From Cordilura impudica (Eukaryota; Arthropoda; Insecta; Diptera; Scathophagidae): a stretch of 64,000 bases of DNA. Below are positions 21,308-33,362 of the stretch, piece by piece. The position numbers were made by a program, and so were the translations under genes. Location of the stretch: the NCBI GenBank assembly GCA_963682025.1, contig OY821518.1, positions 10,444,590 through 10,508,589 on the forward strand, in the 5' to 3' direction. Under the pieces are notes generated by a model, which saw only the letters and a program-made list of their open reading frames with translations, had not been told where the DNA came from and made no database searches. Numbering within the stretch: position 1 is the first letter of the stretch; each line of letters begins with the position of its first letter.

Positions 21308-23465
21308 ACTTACGTGTTTAACCATAAGTTAATTGACAGAATTTTATATAAAGTATGAGTTTCTCATTTGTTTTTGCTGCTAAAATGCTATTGTATGGTT
21401 TTGTATTGTATTTAAAATGGATATAGTTATTATGCAAATTTAATTTTTAAATGACCTTGAACTTGTAAGTGCTTTGCTATATGTGTGTTGGTTTTGGGAC
21501 AGAAATAGCAAGAAACATTAATTGTTTTACTAACGCTATGCAGATATTGTTATGCATAGAAGTGGTATTATAGATATGTTGACTCATTGACGGTAAAATT
21601 AAGTGGGTTGCTCCACGTTTTGAGATTTTTATTTTCAGACTTAAATATTTTCGGGATTTGTATCGAAAAGTAATGCTTTTCTAAGACTTACCTATACAAT
21701 TTAATGAATTTACTAAAGACTCCAATCAGTAAGGAGGAATGAATTACATTCAACAAACTGTTAATAAATTAAATTAAAAAATATAATTTCATTAATTATT
21801 CGATTGATTTCAACGACCTAGAATGAATTTCCAGAATATAATTCTCTTTTTGAGTGGCAATAAATTTTAATAAAATTTTCTAGATATTCATAATAAAGTC
21901 ATTCAACATTAAATTTTTTAAATGAAAATAAAATCTATTTAAAAATAAATTTTGAATAAAAGAGCTGAACAAATTCAATTTTGACATATAAACGTCTACA
22001 CATTAATAATTGTGTGAAATAACACAGACACGTTACAAAAAAAAAAAGCAACTGTATGTATTGTTATTTGTATATAAAGGGGGAAAAGGGGGCTAAACAA
22101 CCATTTGTAATAACGCCAATGATCAATATAACACAACAAAACCATTATACTGTTATAATCTGACAACCTCTTTATACATGACATTTATGCACAATTTTTG
22201 CTTTTTACGATTTTTTCATAGCGAATGCGATGAATTAAAACAAAATATGGCAAAATAATAATTCACATACACAACAAGACAATGAAAATAAAAGCAACGA
22301 ACCCACTAAAAACATTTGCTCTCACTCAGTTAATAACGAAAATACTCTCTACCAATACTCGAAAAATACCCTTAACTAGAGTAAAATAACATAGTTTGTA
22401 TATACTTCATGTGAAATGAAATGGCTCACACACAATATTCAGTCGTTTCAGCAGATTCAGTCTTTGCTATACGGTACTAGAGTCAACAAGTTAAGAATAC
22501 AAAAAATCATATCGACAAACGAAGACGACGACAATTTGTCTTCTATAAAGAGAAAAAAAAATAAATTATAAAAAAAACTAAACGGTAAAAATGAAAAATT
22601 AATTCATGAAGCTTCCCCAATAAAATTAAAACCAAACGAGCAAAAGTTAAATATAGTTTTTGTTCATTATTAAAATTATTAGTATTGCATTTTGTTCAAA
22701 TAAAAAAAAAATGTAAATTTATAATATATATATGTAACATACATATTGATGTATGTACCACAAACATACATATGTATATGTATGTATGTATATATTAAAT
22801 ACTATACAACATTTGTGCGACATTAAATGGAAAAAAAATCGACAAAAGGAATATACATATGTATATAAAATAAAAGTTAAATTAAAAAAAAAATAAGAAA
22901 ATAACTTGTATCCAACTTAATGAAATATTTAATTAAAATAAATAGATAAAATTTTAAAAGAAAACTAGATAGGCTTGCTTCAAAAGCATTTACGTGCACC
23001 TCTAAAAAAACAAATCTAAAAAAAAATTAAAAAGAATCTTGTGAATTTGTGTTAAAAAAATATATATATATTATTAAAAATTCAAAGAAGACCAAAATAA
23101 CTAGGGGTGAAAATCTTTTATACGTTAATTTCGTATTCTTGGCATATGACTGAAAAAAAAAAGTAAAAACCTGCAGTGCTGTTTGTGTTTGTACGACTTT
23201 TGTTTACGCTGCTGTAATATGAATTTGAATTAAAATTTAGAATTTTAGAATTCGGCTTAACTGCAGTTTATCGGCAAATTTCCGATTATTGTATAATTTT
23301 GATTATATGAAAAACTTTTCATTTCGACAGTATGTTTTATAGGTTGGCGGGTATATTGTTTGATTCATATCCAATAAGATGTAACTTGTCAACAAAAATT
23401 AACCGATTGCATGCCAATTCAAGTTGTCGTGATTTAAGCTGAAAGAACGTCTTGCAATACAATGT
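21308..23465. other. AT-rich, relatively transposon-free stretch
   Basis: No open reading frame of note and no recognised repeat, apart from runs of ACATATGTATG around 22735-22800. It is one of the few stretches over 2 kb upstream of the phosphatase gene without a recognisable transposon, so it may hold regulatory or 5' UTR sequence. Confidence 0.4.
22430..22520 (+). promoter_or_regulatory. Possible core promoter (two initiator-like motifs)
   Basis: TTCAGTCG at 22439 and TTCAGTCT at 22457 match the arthropod initiator TCAGTY and are followed by a non-repetitive stretch (GACAAACGAAGACGACGACA). No clear downstream promoter element or correctly spaced TATA box. Offered only as a candidate start for the gene whose first coding exon is at 30084. 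Confidence 0.2.
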
Positions 23466-24232
23466 CTGTGGTTTTCTAGAATAACCGCGTATATCATAAA
23501 ATCAAAATGTTCAGGAGAGCCAAAAAAAACGTTATATTTGAAATTATGGGCTCGATATAAAGTTTTTAGAACTTTTTATTTAACAGTCCTGCAGATATGG
23601 GCAATAAATACTTTATATAAAATTTTGAGTCAAAAATCTTAAGAGGAATAGATCCTAGAGAAGGACGAAAAAACAATATGTAAATTACACTTAAAGTGTG
23701 TGCAGATAAAACAACTTATGTCGACAAATGTCGTTCTCTTTGAAAAAGAAAACTACCAATGCAACTACCCATTTAGACATAAGTTGTTGTTGCTTGAAAA
23801 ATTGATTTTTTTTTGTTCGTCAACAAAAAGTTTACGGGACTTAGGGTGAGAATATAACATTATATTAAGAATAATAGTGACAAAAAATAACAGAAATAAA
23901 CACACAAGTTTTTATAAGTTGATATAAACTGAAAAATAATCTAAAATTATTTTGCATTTTTTTTCATTAATAACAACGTATGTCGCTATGTGTCGTTTTC
24001 TGAGAAAATAATTTGTCACCGATCAAACGTAGGTTGACATACGTCGTTAGTGCTGCAAATTTATTTAATAAACATTTAAGTTATGTCGTTATTAAAAGAA
24101 AAAACTCAGAAATGGTCAATATTTTTTTTTTAAATTAAACACATGTAAAGAGCGTTAAAAATTAATATATTTGGCATCGTTAACTCAAAACTGACAAAAA
24201 TGGACATACGCGGTTATTCCAGAAAACCACAG
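23466..24232. mobile_element. Inverted-end element CTGTGGTTTTC, copy 1, 4-bp duplication
   Basis: Left end CTGTGGTTTTCTAGAATAAC and right end GTTATTCCAGAAAACCACAG are inverse. Flanks are ATGT on both sides. No coding capacity. The interior carries several (A)CGTCG/ATGTCG words. A second copy lies at 47703-48836. Confidence 0.85.
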
Positions 24233-24363
24233 ATGTATTTTGGAAAAAATCGATTATTTTTCATAAATGTCTTCTAAAATCCTTCAAAAATAATGCCGTA
24301 AAAGGATTTTTTAAAATTCGAATTATTTTTGGAGTTACAGACCTATATATGTATATATGTATA

Positions 24364-25651
24364 CAGCCATGGACATGTAAATGGGACACATGTTAGTATT
24401 AAAATAAAATCCTTTATATTTTCCAAAATAAAACAATAGTTAAAATTTATATTTCACACATCGGAAGGGTTACATCCAAACTTAACTTAAAAAAATCTTA
24501 GATGTATTTAAAGAAATAACAAAAAAAATTTACAGAACTAACATAAAAGGCTGGACAAATAAATAGGACACTATTATAAATCTAACGAATATAAGCTAAA
24601 TTATTGTTTTTTTTTTTTTTTGTAAATTGTGGTCAGGTTATTGGCATATTTTCGAATGCAAAGGATGCTTAAATATTCAAACTCGTCCATTTTGCCCTCC
24701 ATTTTTACGATAGGACCAAGCCGTACCATGAAAATGTACCCCAAACCATTAAGCTGTCACCACCCTGTTTAACTGTCTTTTGTGTGTACTTAATGTTCAA
24801 AACTTGGTTCTTTGTGCGATGTACAACTGTTCTACCATCGGGTCCAATGCGATTTACCTTGGTTTCATCGCTCCATAGCACTTTTTTCCAAAAGGATAAA
24901 TTTTTTCCTTGTGTGTTTTTCCAAAGTTAAGTCGCTTTTTAATATTCTATTTTGAAAGTAGTGGCTTCTTTCGGCTTATGCGTCCAAATAAGTTTGCTTC
25001 GTTCAGTCGTCTTCTTACAGTTCTATTCGACAATTCCACATACAATTCTTCTTGAATTTCCTTATTTATCTGACGAGAGGAGTTAAAAGGGTCGAGTTTG
25101 CTCTTTCGAACTATGCTTCTGTCGATAATTGTTGTTTTACGGCTCCTAGGCTTTCGTTTTTTTATTTTGTGTGTGATATTTCCTTTCAATTTCACTTAAG
25201 CGAAATGCATTGTGTACCATATTTCGAGAACACTTTACCATTAACGCAATTTCTGTCGGGAATTTATTCTGCTCATGGAGCTGGTAGATAAGCTTCCTTT
25301 TTTCGGAACTGAAGTGTTTTCCACGACCCATGTTTTATTATTTTTAAAGAATACACTTATTTCAACTCAAAATTGTAAAAGTGAAATGAATACTAATTGT
25401 GCGAATAAATATTTTACAGTTTTTGCAAAGTGTCCTATTTAAACGTCCAAATAAATTATGACCCATGTTAAATAATACAGCAGTTAATACCGTAAAGTTG
25501 TAATTATTGTGGATTTTCTTTTATAATCTAAGACTACTAGATCTATATTTATTAAAATGAAAAAACAAATAGAAATATCTTTTTGCTATAGTGAAATATA
25601 TATGCAAACATATTAGTACAACGAAGTGTCCTATTTCTATGTCCATGGCTG
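24364..25651 (-). mobile_element. Tc1-like transposon, internally deleted
   Basis: Ends CAGCCATGGACATGTAAATG and the inverse of CAGCCATGGACATAGAAATA, flanked by TA (24362-24363 and 25652-25653). GTGTCC words follow inward at both ends. The minus strand has the N-terminal two thirds of a Tc1 transposase; the C-terminal catalytic end is missing. The ends resemble the Bari type (CAGTCATGG). Confidence 0.85.
24640..25331 (-). pseudogene. Tc1-like transposase pseudogene, N-terminal and central parts
   Basis: Starts at ATG 25331 (MGRGKHFSSEKRKLIYQLHE), a helix-turn-helix. The frame then shifts to the one ending at 24947 (STIVRKSK-like linker, SNRTVRRRLNEANLFGR, ISRKKPLL). Farther on, KCYGAMKPR, VHFHGTAW and similar pieces correspond to the WxDET and GGGSVMVWG blocks of the family. 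The D..NPIE end is absent. Confidence 0.75.
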
Positions 25652-25915
25652 TATCTGTGGTCACAAGCGATAACCGCCTAAGTCGATTTAAGTTATATAT
25701 GCTATCATATTCTACTAACAACGTTTTATATATACGTGAAATCCCCACTCTCTAACACTGTTTTTTTTTTTATTATTATTGAAAACATACTGACCTACAT
25801 ATGTGGTAATGAAGCCCCATTTATATAAAAAGTTATTATTTATTTATTTAGTTTTTAACATTAGAATATAAAATTAAAAAGCTAAATATTTAAAGCTATA
25901 GCAATTAGACCTTAA

Positions 25916-27348
25916 CCCTTTCACGACCGAACCTAAACTGCTGGAAAATTTTTATTTTTTTTTTTTTTTTTTTTTGTGGATTCGTACTTAAGGTGCTATT
26001 ACACAATGTTTCTTTTTTTACATATGTACTGTCACTTTTTTATCCATATGAAATTCCTCATGTCTGTCAAAATTGTCTTTTACATACGATTCATAATTTT
26101 TGCTATCACACGTGTCTATGTATTTCCGTATGACATAACCTAGAAATGTAAACAACAGCTGATTTAATTTGTGAATTTACAAAAATTTGTTGTTAAAAAA
26201 AAAGTTATATAGTTTTTAATTGTTAATTAATATTAAACAATTTATTTTTCTTTCAATATTAATCTTTATAATTTACTATGTTTTTCTTTCGCCACAAGCA
26301 GTGTTGTATTTTCATAAGTTTGTCATGCAAAAATAGAACCTGTTCTAATTGAGAAATGTAAATGTGACTTTGCTCATGTATTGTACATAAACAATGTTTC
26401 ATATGTATCACACGATGTGTACAACTTTTGTTGTGGAAAATTTGACAGTACATATATAAAAAACACATCATGTAATAGCACCTTTAACGACCCAACATTT
26501 CTAAACAAAAGTGTCAAAAATATTTTTTTTTTGAATTCCTTCAAGGAAAAATCCATGGGACTTATACATATGTATATCCCATTGGTCGTCAGCGGTCAAA
26601 ATTAGTGAGCAACTAATTTATTCCGCTCAAAGCAAGTCAGTGATTTTTGTTTTTTATTTTTTACATAAATAACTGTAGTTTTGGGTTTGTATTTGTTGTA
26701 AATTTTTACATATAGATCACAAAGAATCGATTACTACTTTTTTAGTTCGTACTAAAAATGGAAAGGAAAATCGGACAAACGCAATATGTTCCTTTTGTAA
26801 AAAGTCTTTTTGTTTCACAAAAAACTGTAATTGCTTCGAAGATTACCATTGATTTTTTATTTTTTGAGATATTTAGAATTAACCTTTTTCTAAATCTTTT
26901 TATTTATAGTTTAATTAATTGTTGATTTAATATTATGAATTTTTTTAATTTAATAAAAACATAAAACTATAAAACATCTTTTTTACCATTGACGACCAAT
27001 TGGACATATATGTCCCATACTGAATTTTGCTGAATAATAAACCGATACCAAATATTTTGCTGTTTCTGAAAACCATAAATACTGGTCCATGTTATATCAA
27101 AATTTTAAGGTTTATGGTTCAGTAACGTCCGAGTTAATGACATCAAAATATGATTTAAAAAAAAAATATAATTTTCAGACTTTTAGGTCACCGTCTTAGG
27201 TCTGAGAATACATGTGCCAACTTTTTTGGTATGTTCTGAAAGCTGATACCATCCTCTGTCGACTCAAGTCAGCGTTAAAAAAATAGGTTTGGAAAATGTG
27301 GAAAATATAAGAAAAAATAAAATATATGTCCCATTGCTCGTGAATGGG
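25916..27348. mobile_element. Non-autonomous TTAA element (piggyBac-like)
   Basis: Ends CCCTTTCACGACCGA and (inverse) CCCATTCACGAGCAATGGGA, flanked by TTAA at 25912-25915 and 27349-27352. The TTAA target and CCC ends fit piggyBac-type elements. No transposase. It contains a nested MITE (25991-26483). Confidence 0.7.
25991..26483. mobile_element. MITE with AGGTGCTATTACA ends
   Basis: Left AGGTGCTATTACACAATG and right TGTAATAGCACCT are inverse, followed inward by paired ACATATGTACTGTCA and TGACAGTACATATAT. Flanks TTA (25988-25990 and 26484-26486); a TTAA reading is also possible on the left. Nested in the TTAA element. Confidence 0.8.
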
Positions 27349-27364
27349 TTAAATATGCAGTTAA

Positions 27365-28045
27365 TATTTTATACCCCCCTCACCAGTGTGCACAGTGTAT
27401 ATACACATTTATAAGTCATTCCGTTTGTAATAATTATAGAAAAAATCTAGACCCCATAACATCTATAATATTAATAGGCTAGGCGATTTCTTGTGAATGA
27501 TGTTTTGTTCTACCGTTTTATCCCGATTTTGATCAAACGTATATTATTTGAAAGGTATTTCATTTTAGCCGTTTTGCAGATTTACAGATTTTTAAACTTT
27601 TTCCTTTATTTTGAGTAAATTGCATTTAAAGTTGCTACTAACACATACATAAAATTCTACAATGCTATGTGTGTGTGTTTATTAAATTTGTTAATGTGTT
27701 TGTAATAAAAATGAGTTTGTTTTTTGTGTTGATTTGTGAATTGGCTATAATTGATTAGCATACTTTTAGGGTCTTTATTTAATGAAAAAATAAAATTTCC
27801 TAGAATTTGCGCTCGAATTTCGAGGGCTGGAATCTTCTAGTATAGGTAAATATTCCTTATAAAAATCAGATTCAGTATAGCGATGTCCGTCTGTGAAAAA
27901 CACGATCACGCCCTCAATAGGTCAGCTGGGTTGGAAATGATTCATTGATATCCTGAGAATGTTGATATTTAAAATCATCAAAAGCGGTTTAATAACTTCT
28001 GAGATAACAATGAAAAAGTAAAACAAGTAACAAATTTGTGTGGCA
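27365..28045 (-). mobile_element. mini-me type C element split by a Helitron
   Basis: In reverse: TTTATACCCCCCTCACCAG and AAGTCATTCCGTTTGTAAT, the Helitron at 27462-27840, then TATAGCGATGTCCGTCTGTG, GATCACGCCCTC and a trailing ACAAGTAAC. The words match the type C copy at 55611-57598. Degraded. Confidence 0.6.
27462..27840 (+). mobile_element. Non-autonomous Helitron, complete (379 bp)
   Basis: Begins A|TCTATAATATTAATAGG and ends with a CTCGAATTTCGAG hairpin then GGCTGGAATCTTCTAG|T. No duplication of flanks. No coding capacity. Confidence 0.9.
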
Positions 28046-28445
28046 TTGTTATTAATTTTTTTTTGCTATATATATATTGGGACTAGGTCGAAAAATGGAC
28101 AGATCCTGACCATATTTGGTAAGGTCCTTTATTTTTTGCAAAAACATATACAAACCAAATTTGAGAAAAATCTGTCCAATATTGTTGTTTTTTGATAGAT
28201 TTAAGTCAATTTGACCGATCTATATGATAATTTGGATATTATGGCAAATTTAAGTCGATCTCAAAAGGCCATTTGTATGGGGACTAGGTCTGAACGTGAA
28301 CCAATTTTCACCAATTTCAATAGCGTTCATTCTATGGCCAATAGAAGGATACACAAACGGAAGGATACAGCTAAATCGACTTAGAAAGTGACTCTGAGTC
28401 GATCGGTATAATAGATGTGTCTAGGTCAAATATTTTTGGTAGTTA

Positions 28446-28607
28446 TGCTGGCTACATACCAGGCAACGGTTGCTTCAACGTGTTTTAGCAACAATGATGC
28501 ACACATAGCAATGGTTGTCTCAACCAAGCAGGAATATCAAAAAGTTTGATATTTTTCGTTGATTGATGCAACCGTTGAAGCAACCGTTGCCTGGTGTGTA
28601 GCCAGCA
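28446..28607. mobile_element. MITE with TTA duplication, copy 1 (162 bp)
   Basis: Ends TGCTGGCTACATACCAGGCA and the inverse TGCCTGGTGTGTAGCCAGCA, then CAACGGTTGCTTCAACG in both arms. Flanks TTA at 28443-28445 and 28608-28610. Nearly the whole element folds on itself. A 3-bp TTA target suggests a PIF/Harbinger-type mover. Copy 2 at 47355-47611. Confidence 0.9.
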
Positions 28608-28643
28608 TTACAAACATCAGCACAAAGTCATTATATAATGGTA

Positions 28644-29017
28644 TCTATAATATTAATTGGCAAGGTGATTTCTTGTGACCGATGTAAGTTTCACAGTTTT
28701 ACCCCGATTTTGACAAAAAATTTATCATTTGAAAGGTATTTCTTTTTAGCTGTTTACCAGATTTACAGATTTTCATCGTCTGGAAAATTTTTTAGCAGTT
28801 ATGATCGTTTAATGTTGCTACTAACACACACATAAAATTATACAATGCTATGTGTGGGTTTATTAAATTTGTTAATGTGTTTGTGTTAATGTGTTGAGTT
28901 TGTTTTCTTCATTTAAAATGGGTTGAATTGTGAAGCATACCTTTAGGGTGTTTACTAAATGAAGAAATAAAATTTCCTAGAATTTGCACTCGAATTTCGA
29001 GCGCTGGAATCTGCTAG
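28644..29017 (+). mobile_element. Non-autonomous Helitron, complete (374 bp)
   Basis: TCTATAATATTAATTGG at the start, and hairpin GCACTCGAATTTCGAGCGC followed by TGGAATCTGCTAG at the end, between A and T of a mini-me tail. This is the clearest demonstration here of the A|T target without duplication. Confidence 0.93.
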
Positions 29018-29030
29018 TAGGGTATAAAAA

Positions 29031-30083
29031 GGCTTGAAAACATATGATTTTTCTATGTTATTCTTTTTATCGTTGTTTTTATTTGTGAGTTGCGTTTGTA
29101 GCATTTGCTTCATGGTTGTACTGCACATGTCATACTATCTTTGACCGGTATTGCCACAGTATGTTTGTTGTAATAGTTTAGTGGATAAACATAATTTGTT
29201 ATTTGCTTATTGCTTTTTTTTTTGTACATGTGATCGTTGATAAACAAACAAACAAAAATGTAAGTGTATGTATTTAACAAATTAACAATACACGAGAATA
29301 CCTAAAATTTTTGTTAATTAACTTATTAAGTTTAACGTAGCAGACCACAAATTCAGACTCATATAATTAACAAATACCAAATTCAAATTTACTCAAATTA
29401 CTATTCATAAAATTACTAATACAAAATGCGACTAATATGATTTTTAATTATTTTCTACAAAGGTTATCCTTTATTTTTAATATTGGAAACGATATGACGA
29501 AAAATTATTAGATGTGTAGGGTAATCTTAATTGTACATATCATGAAAACAATACTCCAGAATAGTTGAGCTTGCCAATAAAAAAAATAATAATAAAACAC
29601 ACAAAACAAACAAATAAAAAACAAAAGGAAAAACATAAAATTTAAAAGATTTTCACTTCATAATTAATTTTTGGGTCACCTCGAACATTTAAAAAAAAAA
29701 GATTTAAAAAAAAACTCAAATAATTGTTAATAAAAAAATATTCTCGAAATTCCTTTAAATTATTACATTGTGTTTTTATTTTGAATATAAATTGAGAAGC
29801 ATAAATCAAATATATATATATACATACATATAATACAAATTTATACATACTTACATACATATGTTTGTTTATGACACAATTAAACGACTTAACAGCTGTC
29901 TTTGAAATAAAAAAAAAATATATATTTTAGAAAAATCATTCCCTATTAAGTTTTCGGTTTAAAAACGACATTTTACTTGATTGCTTTTATTGCAAAGAAT
30001 CGTAACTTTTCTATTAACTGTCCTTGTGACGTTCCCTTTACCAAAATCCTCTTTTCGTTTAATCGTACGGTTTGTTTTGCTAC
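29031..30083. other. Sequence upstream of the first coding exon
   Basis: 29040-29260 is an inverted copy of 57950-58140 (shared words GTTTGTTTATC/GATAAACAAAC, ATTGCCACA, ACATGTACAAAAA), so it is repeat-derived. From 29260 to 30083 no repeat is recognised, and this part may contain 5' UTR. No obvious AG acceptor with a pyrimidine tract was found directly before the ATG at 30084. Confidence 0.4.
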
Positions 30084-30466
30084 ATGGATGACGAGCTTGA
30101 GGATAAAGTGTTTTATCAAACATACGTGTCACACATGAAGATACTATCGAAATTTGCTGTGGGCTTTTCGTCCCTTAATACACCTTTGGCCTATATATGG
30201 AAATTGTGTCGTCTCTATGTTTTACGGCCGGAAGTAATATTTTGCGGTGTTATACTATTCTTTTTACTAATCTATTTACAAGCCGTCGACACATGGTCCC
30301 GCGGCTTATTAGGCCGTATACATGCTACGTTGAGTGGACGTCAAAAATCGAATCGCTTGAGGCAGCTAGAAGCATCCGGTCAAGGTGATCAACAATCATG
30401 GGAGGCCTTAAGAGCGCAAAGTTCTGCATATGCGATATTGGGAAGGAGACCTCGCATGGAAGATAG
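30084..30466 (+). CDS. PP2C phosphatase, PPM1L-like, coding exon 1
   Basis: First coding exon of a metal-dependent Ser/Thr protein phosphatase (PP2C/PPM family), closest in my memory to vertebrate PPM1L and Drosophila CG7115. The ATG at 30084 is chosen because it has a good context (CTACATGGATG); the 12 bases upstream are open but start with TTG. Residues 1-48 are amphipathic and well formed. Residues ~49-68 (PEVIFCGVILFFLLIYLQAV) are a likely membrane anchor, which fits PPM1L's known residence in the ER membrane. RRPRMED at 121-127 is the first PP2C motif; its acidic residue takes part in metal binding in the family. The exon ends in AG of a split Arg codon before GTAAGT. In vertebrates PPM1L dampens stress-kinase signalling; that role is inferred for this fly gene. 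Confidence 0.9.
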
Positions 30467-30479
30467 GTAAGTTGTACTT

Positions 30480-31424
30480 TTTTAATTGTATACGGCACTT
30501 GATGAAAACCTAAGAACAAATCCTAACCTTACCGAAATATCTATATATCTTATCCAAGATTTATGCATATTTGATATAAAAATATTTTGTTATATTTCAA
30601 GTTTTTAATAAAAATAGATTTTTGAAATGAAATGCACAAAAATCTTGGTTGTGGTCTATATAGATCTCGGCGAGTGGGTAAGATTTCTAAGTAATCTTAA
30701 ACAAAAACAAATATTTAAATAAAAATCTGATTTCCTGCCACAGAACTAAAAAATTATAATTTTAAGAAGATATTCACAGTTAAAATCCCCTTTGGGTTAG
30801 TTGCACAATTTAATATACATTCCGTCGTTTTAAATATTGGTTTATTTTGACCTCATGCAGACAGAAGGATTAGATTTCCAAAATTTATTCCAGAATAAAA
30901 TTTTCCAGATTTTTCAAAGAATGTCCAAATTGATTTTTATCGAAAATATAAATATTTATTGTAGAATTCCTAAAATTTCACCTATGACTTCATTTTAAAG
31001 TCTATGTTCTATAAGCAGTTACAAACCAATTATTACTAAAACAAAGCTCCGCACCAAATTTCATTCAAGTTACATATCTCGATATTTGCGAGCAAGTGAC
31101 TGAAGATTTAGTTCTGTATAGTCGCATTCTTTAATCACTTGGCTTTCAATTTTTTTCATACAAAGAGACGATATATTAAATCCAAACAAAAAATTTAAAA
31201 ATTGTCTAGTCAGACACAATTTTTGAAACCCTAATTCTACTCAATTTATCTACTTTTTTTCTATGTTCAAAAGAAGAATATTCTTTTTTTTTTTTTAATG
31301 TGTACACCATGTGTTTCACATTAAATTCAAGTTATTAGAAAATACAACTAATAATAGTAGCTGATATTTGAAAATAAATGAAAGAAGAAAAAAAATATTT
31401 CTAAATAAATTATAACAACTCTGG
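30480..31424. other. Intron sequence without recognised elements
   Basis: AT-rich, no repeat or gene recognised between the exon 1 donor and the first transposon nest of the intron. Confidence 0.4.
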
Positions 31425-31604
31425 GCCAGGGACCGGAATATTTGCCTTTTTTTTTTTTGTTAAAAATCAGATGAAAAACGTTCTTTTCTTTTATGCATGA
31501 AACACGTAGACGACAGCGGCTACACGACTACAGCCTGTCAAAAATAAAATAGACACGTTTATATGAAAATGATTATTTTGACACCAACACAGCTATACGG
31601 CTAC

Positions 31605-33311
31605 CAGGGCCGGCTCCAGTAGTTCTGCCGACCCGAGCCAGTTTACGTTCGTCGGCCCCCAGACAAGCATCAAATAATTTTTCAAATATATTTTTAAAAG
31701 ACAAAGATTAAAAAATTTTAAATTTTTAGAATGCTTATTATGTTTAGAATGCTTATTATGTTGATATATTTATGATTCGGAATCGTTGATCTTAGATACG
31801 TTTTTATGAGTTTCAGTTTCGAAAAACTTCTTTCCCCGCTGGCCACTGTGACTGGTAGTGTCAACAATATTCGTAAAGCAATACTAACAGTAGGCGCAAA
31901 GCCCATGCTCTCTTTTTATTTTAAAGCAGAGGTGGCCATCGAGAGAATTGAGTTAGTAATAGTGTTTATGAGCATGTGTTAGTTGTACTACACTGATCGA
32001 AATCCATGGACGTAACACAATGTCGATATTATATGGGTTTGTGTAGATTTTGTATGAATGTTTATATGAATACATAAAAGGGAAAATAGTTGAGTTCACG
32101 AAGAATATGGTAAAATTTTAAATATATTTTGTTGTTTTAAAATTTTAAATCTTACATTCTGAAAATGTAAAACAAAATGTGAAGAACATTTAATATCTTT
32201 TATCCATAAGTTTGAAGTTTATTAAATCAAATAAGTAATAATAAGTAATTCATTTCTTTAAAAACAAAAAAAAAAAATAGCAAAACTTAAAAAGATAAGA
32301 AATTTCAAAGGTTAATAAGTGGTATGTTACCAAAAACTAAAAACACCAGCCTGCAGTGGCTGGATATTTTTTAATATTAAAAAAAAAATACATAAAAGAC
32401 AGCTATAATGTTGTCAAATGGAGGCGACGTATGTAATTTATAGAAAATGTTTAATTTATAGTTTAACAAGTCTTCGAAATTTTCTCGACATTTTTGGTTT
32501 CTTTTAAACAAATATTCTCCGTGTACCTATTAAAAATATATATATATATGAATTTCAAAAGGCAATGCGACATAGACCTGCTTTGTTCAAAAGCTTTCAT
32601 AAGACTGAATGAAATTGTTGTTTACTTTTACTCTTTGGTGGGTATTTTTGTTTTCGTTCGGTTGTATACATATAAGAAGCCGAGCACCAGCGTGTTTGGC
32701 ACGGTCTTCACTGTTTTAAAGTCTCTATAGGTGTACTCTTAGATGTCACAATAGTTGGAGGAACTTTGCTTACATCATATAGAAAACCAAAAAGTTCACT
32801 ATGGCTTTTAATTTGTTGAAATCTTACACTTGACGCACTAATGGTGATGTCCAAAATTCTGTAGTTAAATCAACTTTTTACCGCATTTCTGGGTCGTCTA
32901 TAGATTCAACTCTTCCTTCATAATCAAATTGGGCTTCAGTGTTTCTCATCTAGCCTGTTTTTGTACAGTGGCACCAATGTTTGGGTTTTCCAACTCAATT
33001 TTAGAAGCAAGATCCTTGGCGTCTAATAAATACCCATGAAATTTTAAATTGTTTCTCAGACATGAAAAAACATTTTTTTGTGCTTTCTAATAAATATACA
33101 GCTTTTAATACTTCTACGTCAATTTGTCGCTAGTGAATCAGTAAAATAGAAAAATTACGATTGTAAAGAGTCTCTTCTTACAGCCTACAAGTTTAGTTAG
33201 GCTCGCTGCGAGACTCTCGGCACTTAAAAGGTTATATGCATTTTTTTTATTTTGATGTTGCAAATTTTTCCGCCCCCTAAAATCTGCCGCCCTAGGCGGT
33301 GGCCGGCCCTG
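31605..33311 (-). mobile_element. hAT transposon with perfect 8-bp duplication, defective
   Basis: Ends CAGGGCCGGC and GCCGGCCCTG, with ACGGCTAC at 31597-31604 and again at 33312-33319. Copy 2 of the host element has the uninterrupted sequence (AGCTACACGACTACATGACA), an empty site. The transposase on the minus strand is reduced to fragments. Confidence 0.95.
31718..31906 (-). pseudogene. hAT transposase fragment (C-terminal dimerisation domain)
   Basis: The frame reads IALRILLTLPVTVASGERSF followed by SKLKLIKTYLRSTI, the conserved hAT C-terminal dimerisation block, most like ZMYM/TTF-type hAT proteins. The rest of the gene is frameshifted or deleted. Confidence 0.85.
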
Positions 33312-33362
33312 ACGGCTACACGACAACTTTTGTCGCTGTTGTCAACTTAGGATAATTTCTAT

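Larger units (their letters stand above)
28076..29030 (+). mobile_element. mini-me type B element with a MITE and a Helitron inside
   Basis: Starts within GGGACTAGGTCGAAAAATGG (5' end missing) and contains CAATTTCAATAGCGTTCAT and TCTAGGTCAAATATTTTTGG. A MITE sits at 28446-28607 and the tail CATCAGCACAAAGTCATTAT follows. A Helitron (28644-29017) lies between GGTA and TAGGGTATAAAAA, splitting the terminal GGTATAGGGTATAAAAA exactly. Confidence 0.85.

Noticed and set aside
22430..22520. Confident promoter for the phosphatase gene
   Set aside because: Two initiator matches alone are weak. Without a donor site or transcript it is kept only as a low-confidence candidate.
29642..29860. 72-residue minus-strand frame upstream of exon 1
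   Set aside because: AT-rich, low complexity, no recognisable domain, antisense to the likely leader.
31718..31906. Domesticated hAT gene
   Set aside because: Only 62 codons remain, the ends and TSD are intact, and the rest of the gene is destroyed.
32494..32730. 78-residue plus-strand frame inside the hAT
   Set aside because: No homology recognised and antisense to the hAT transposase direction; likely chance.
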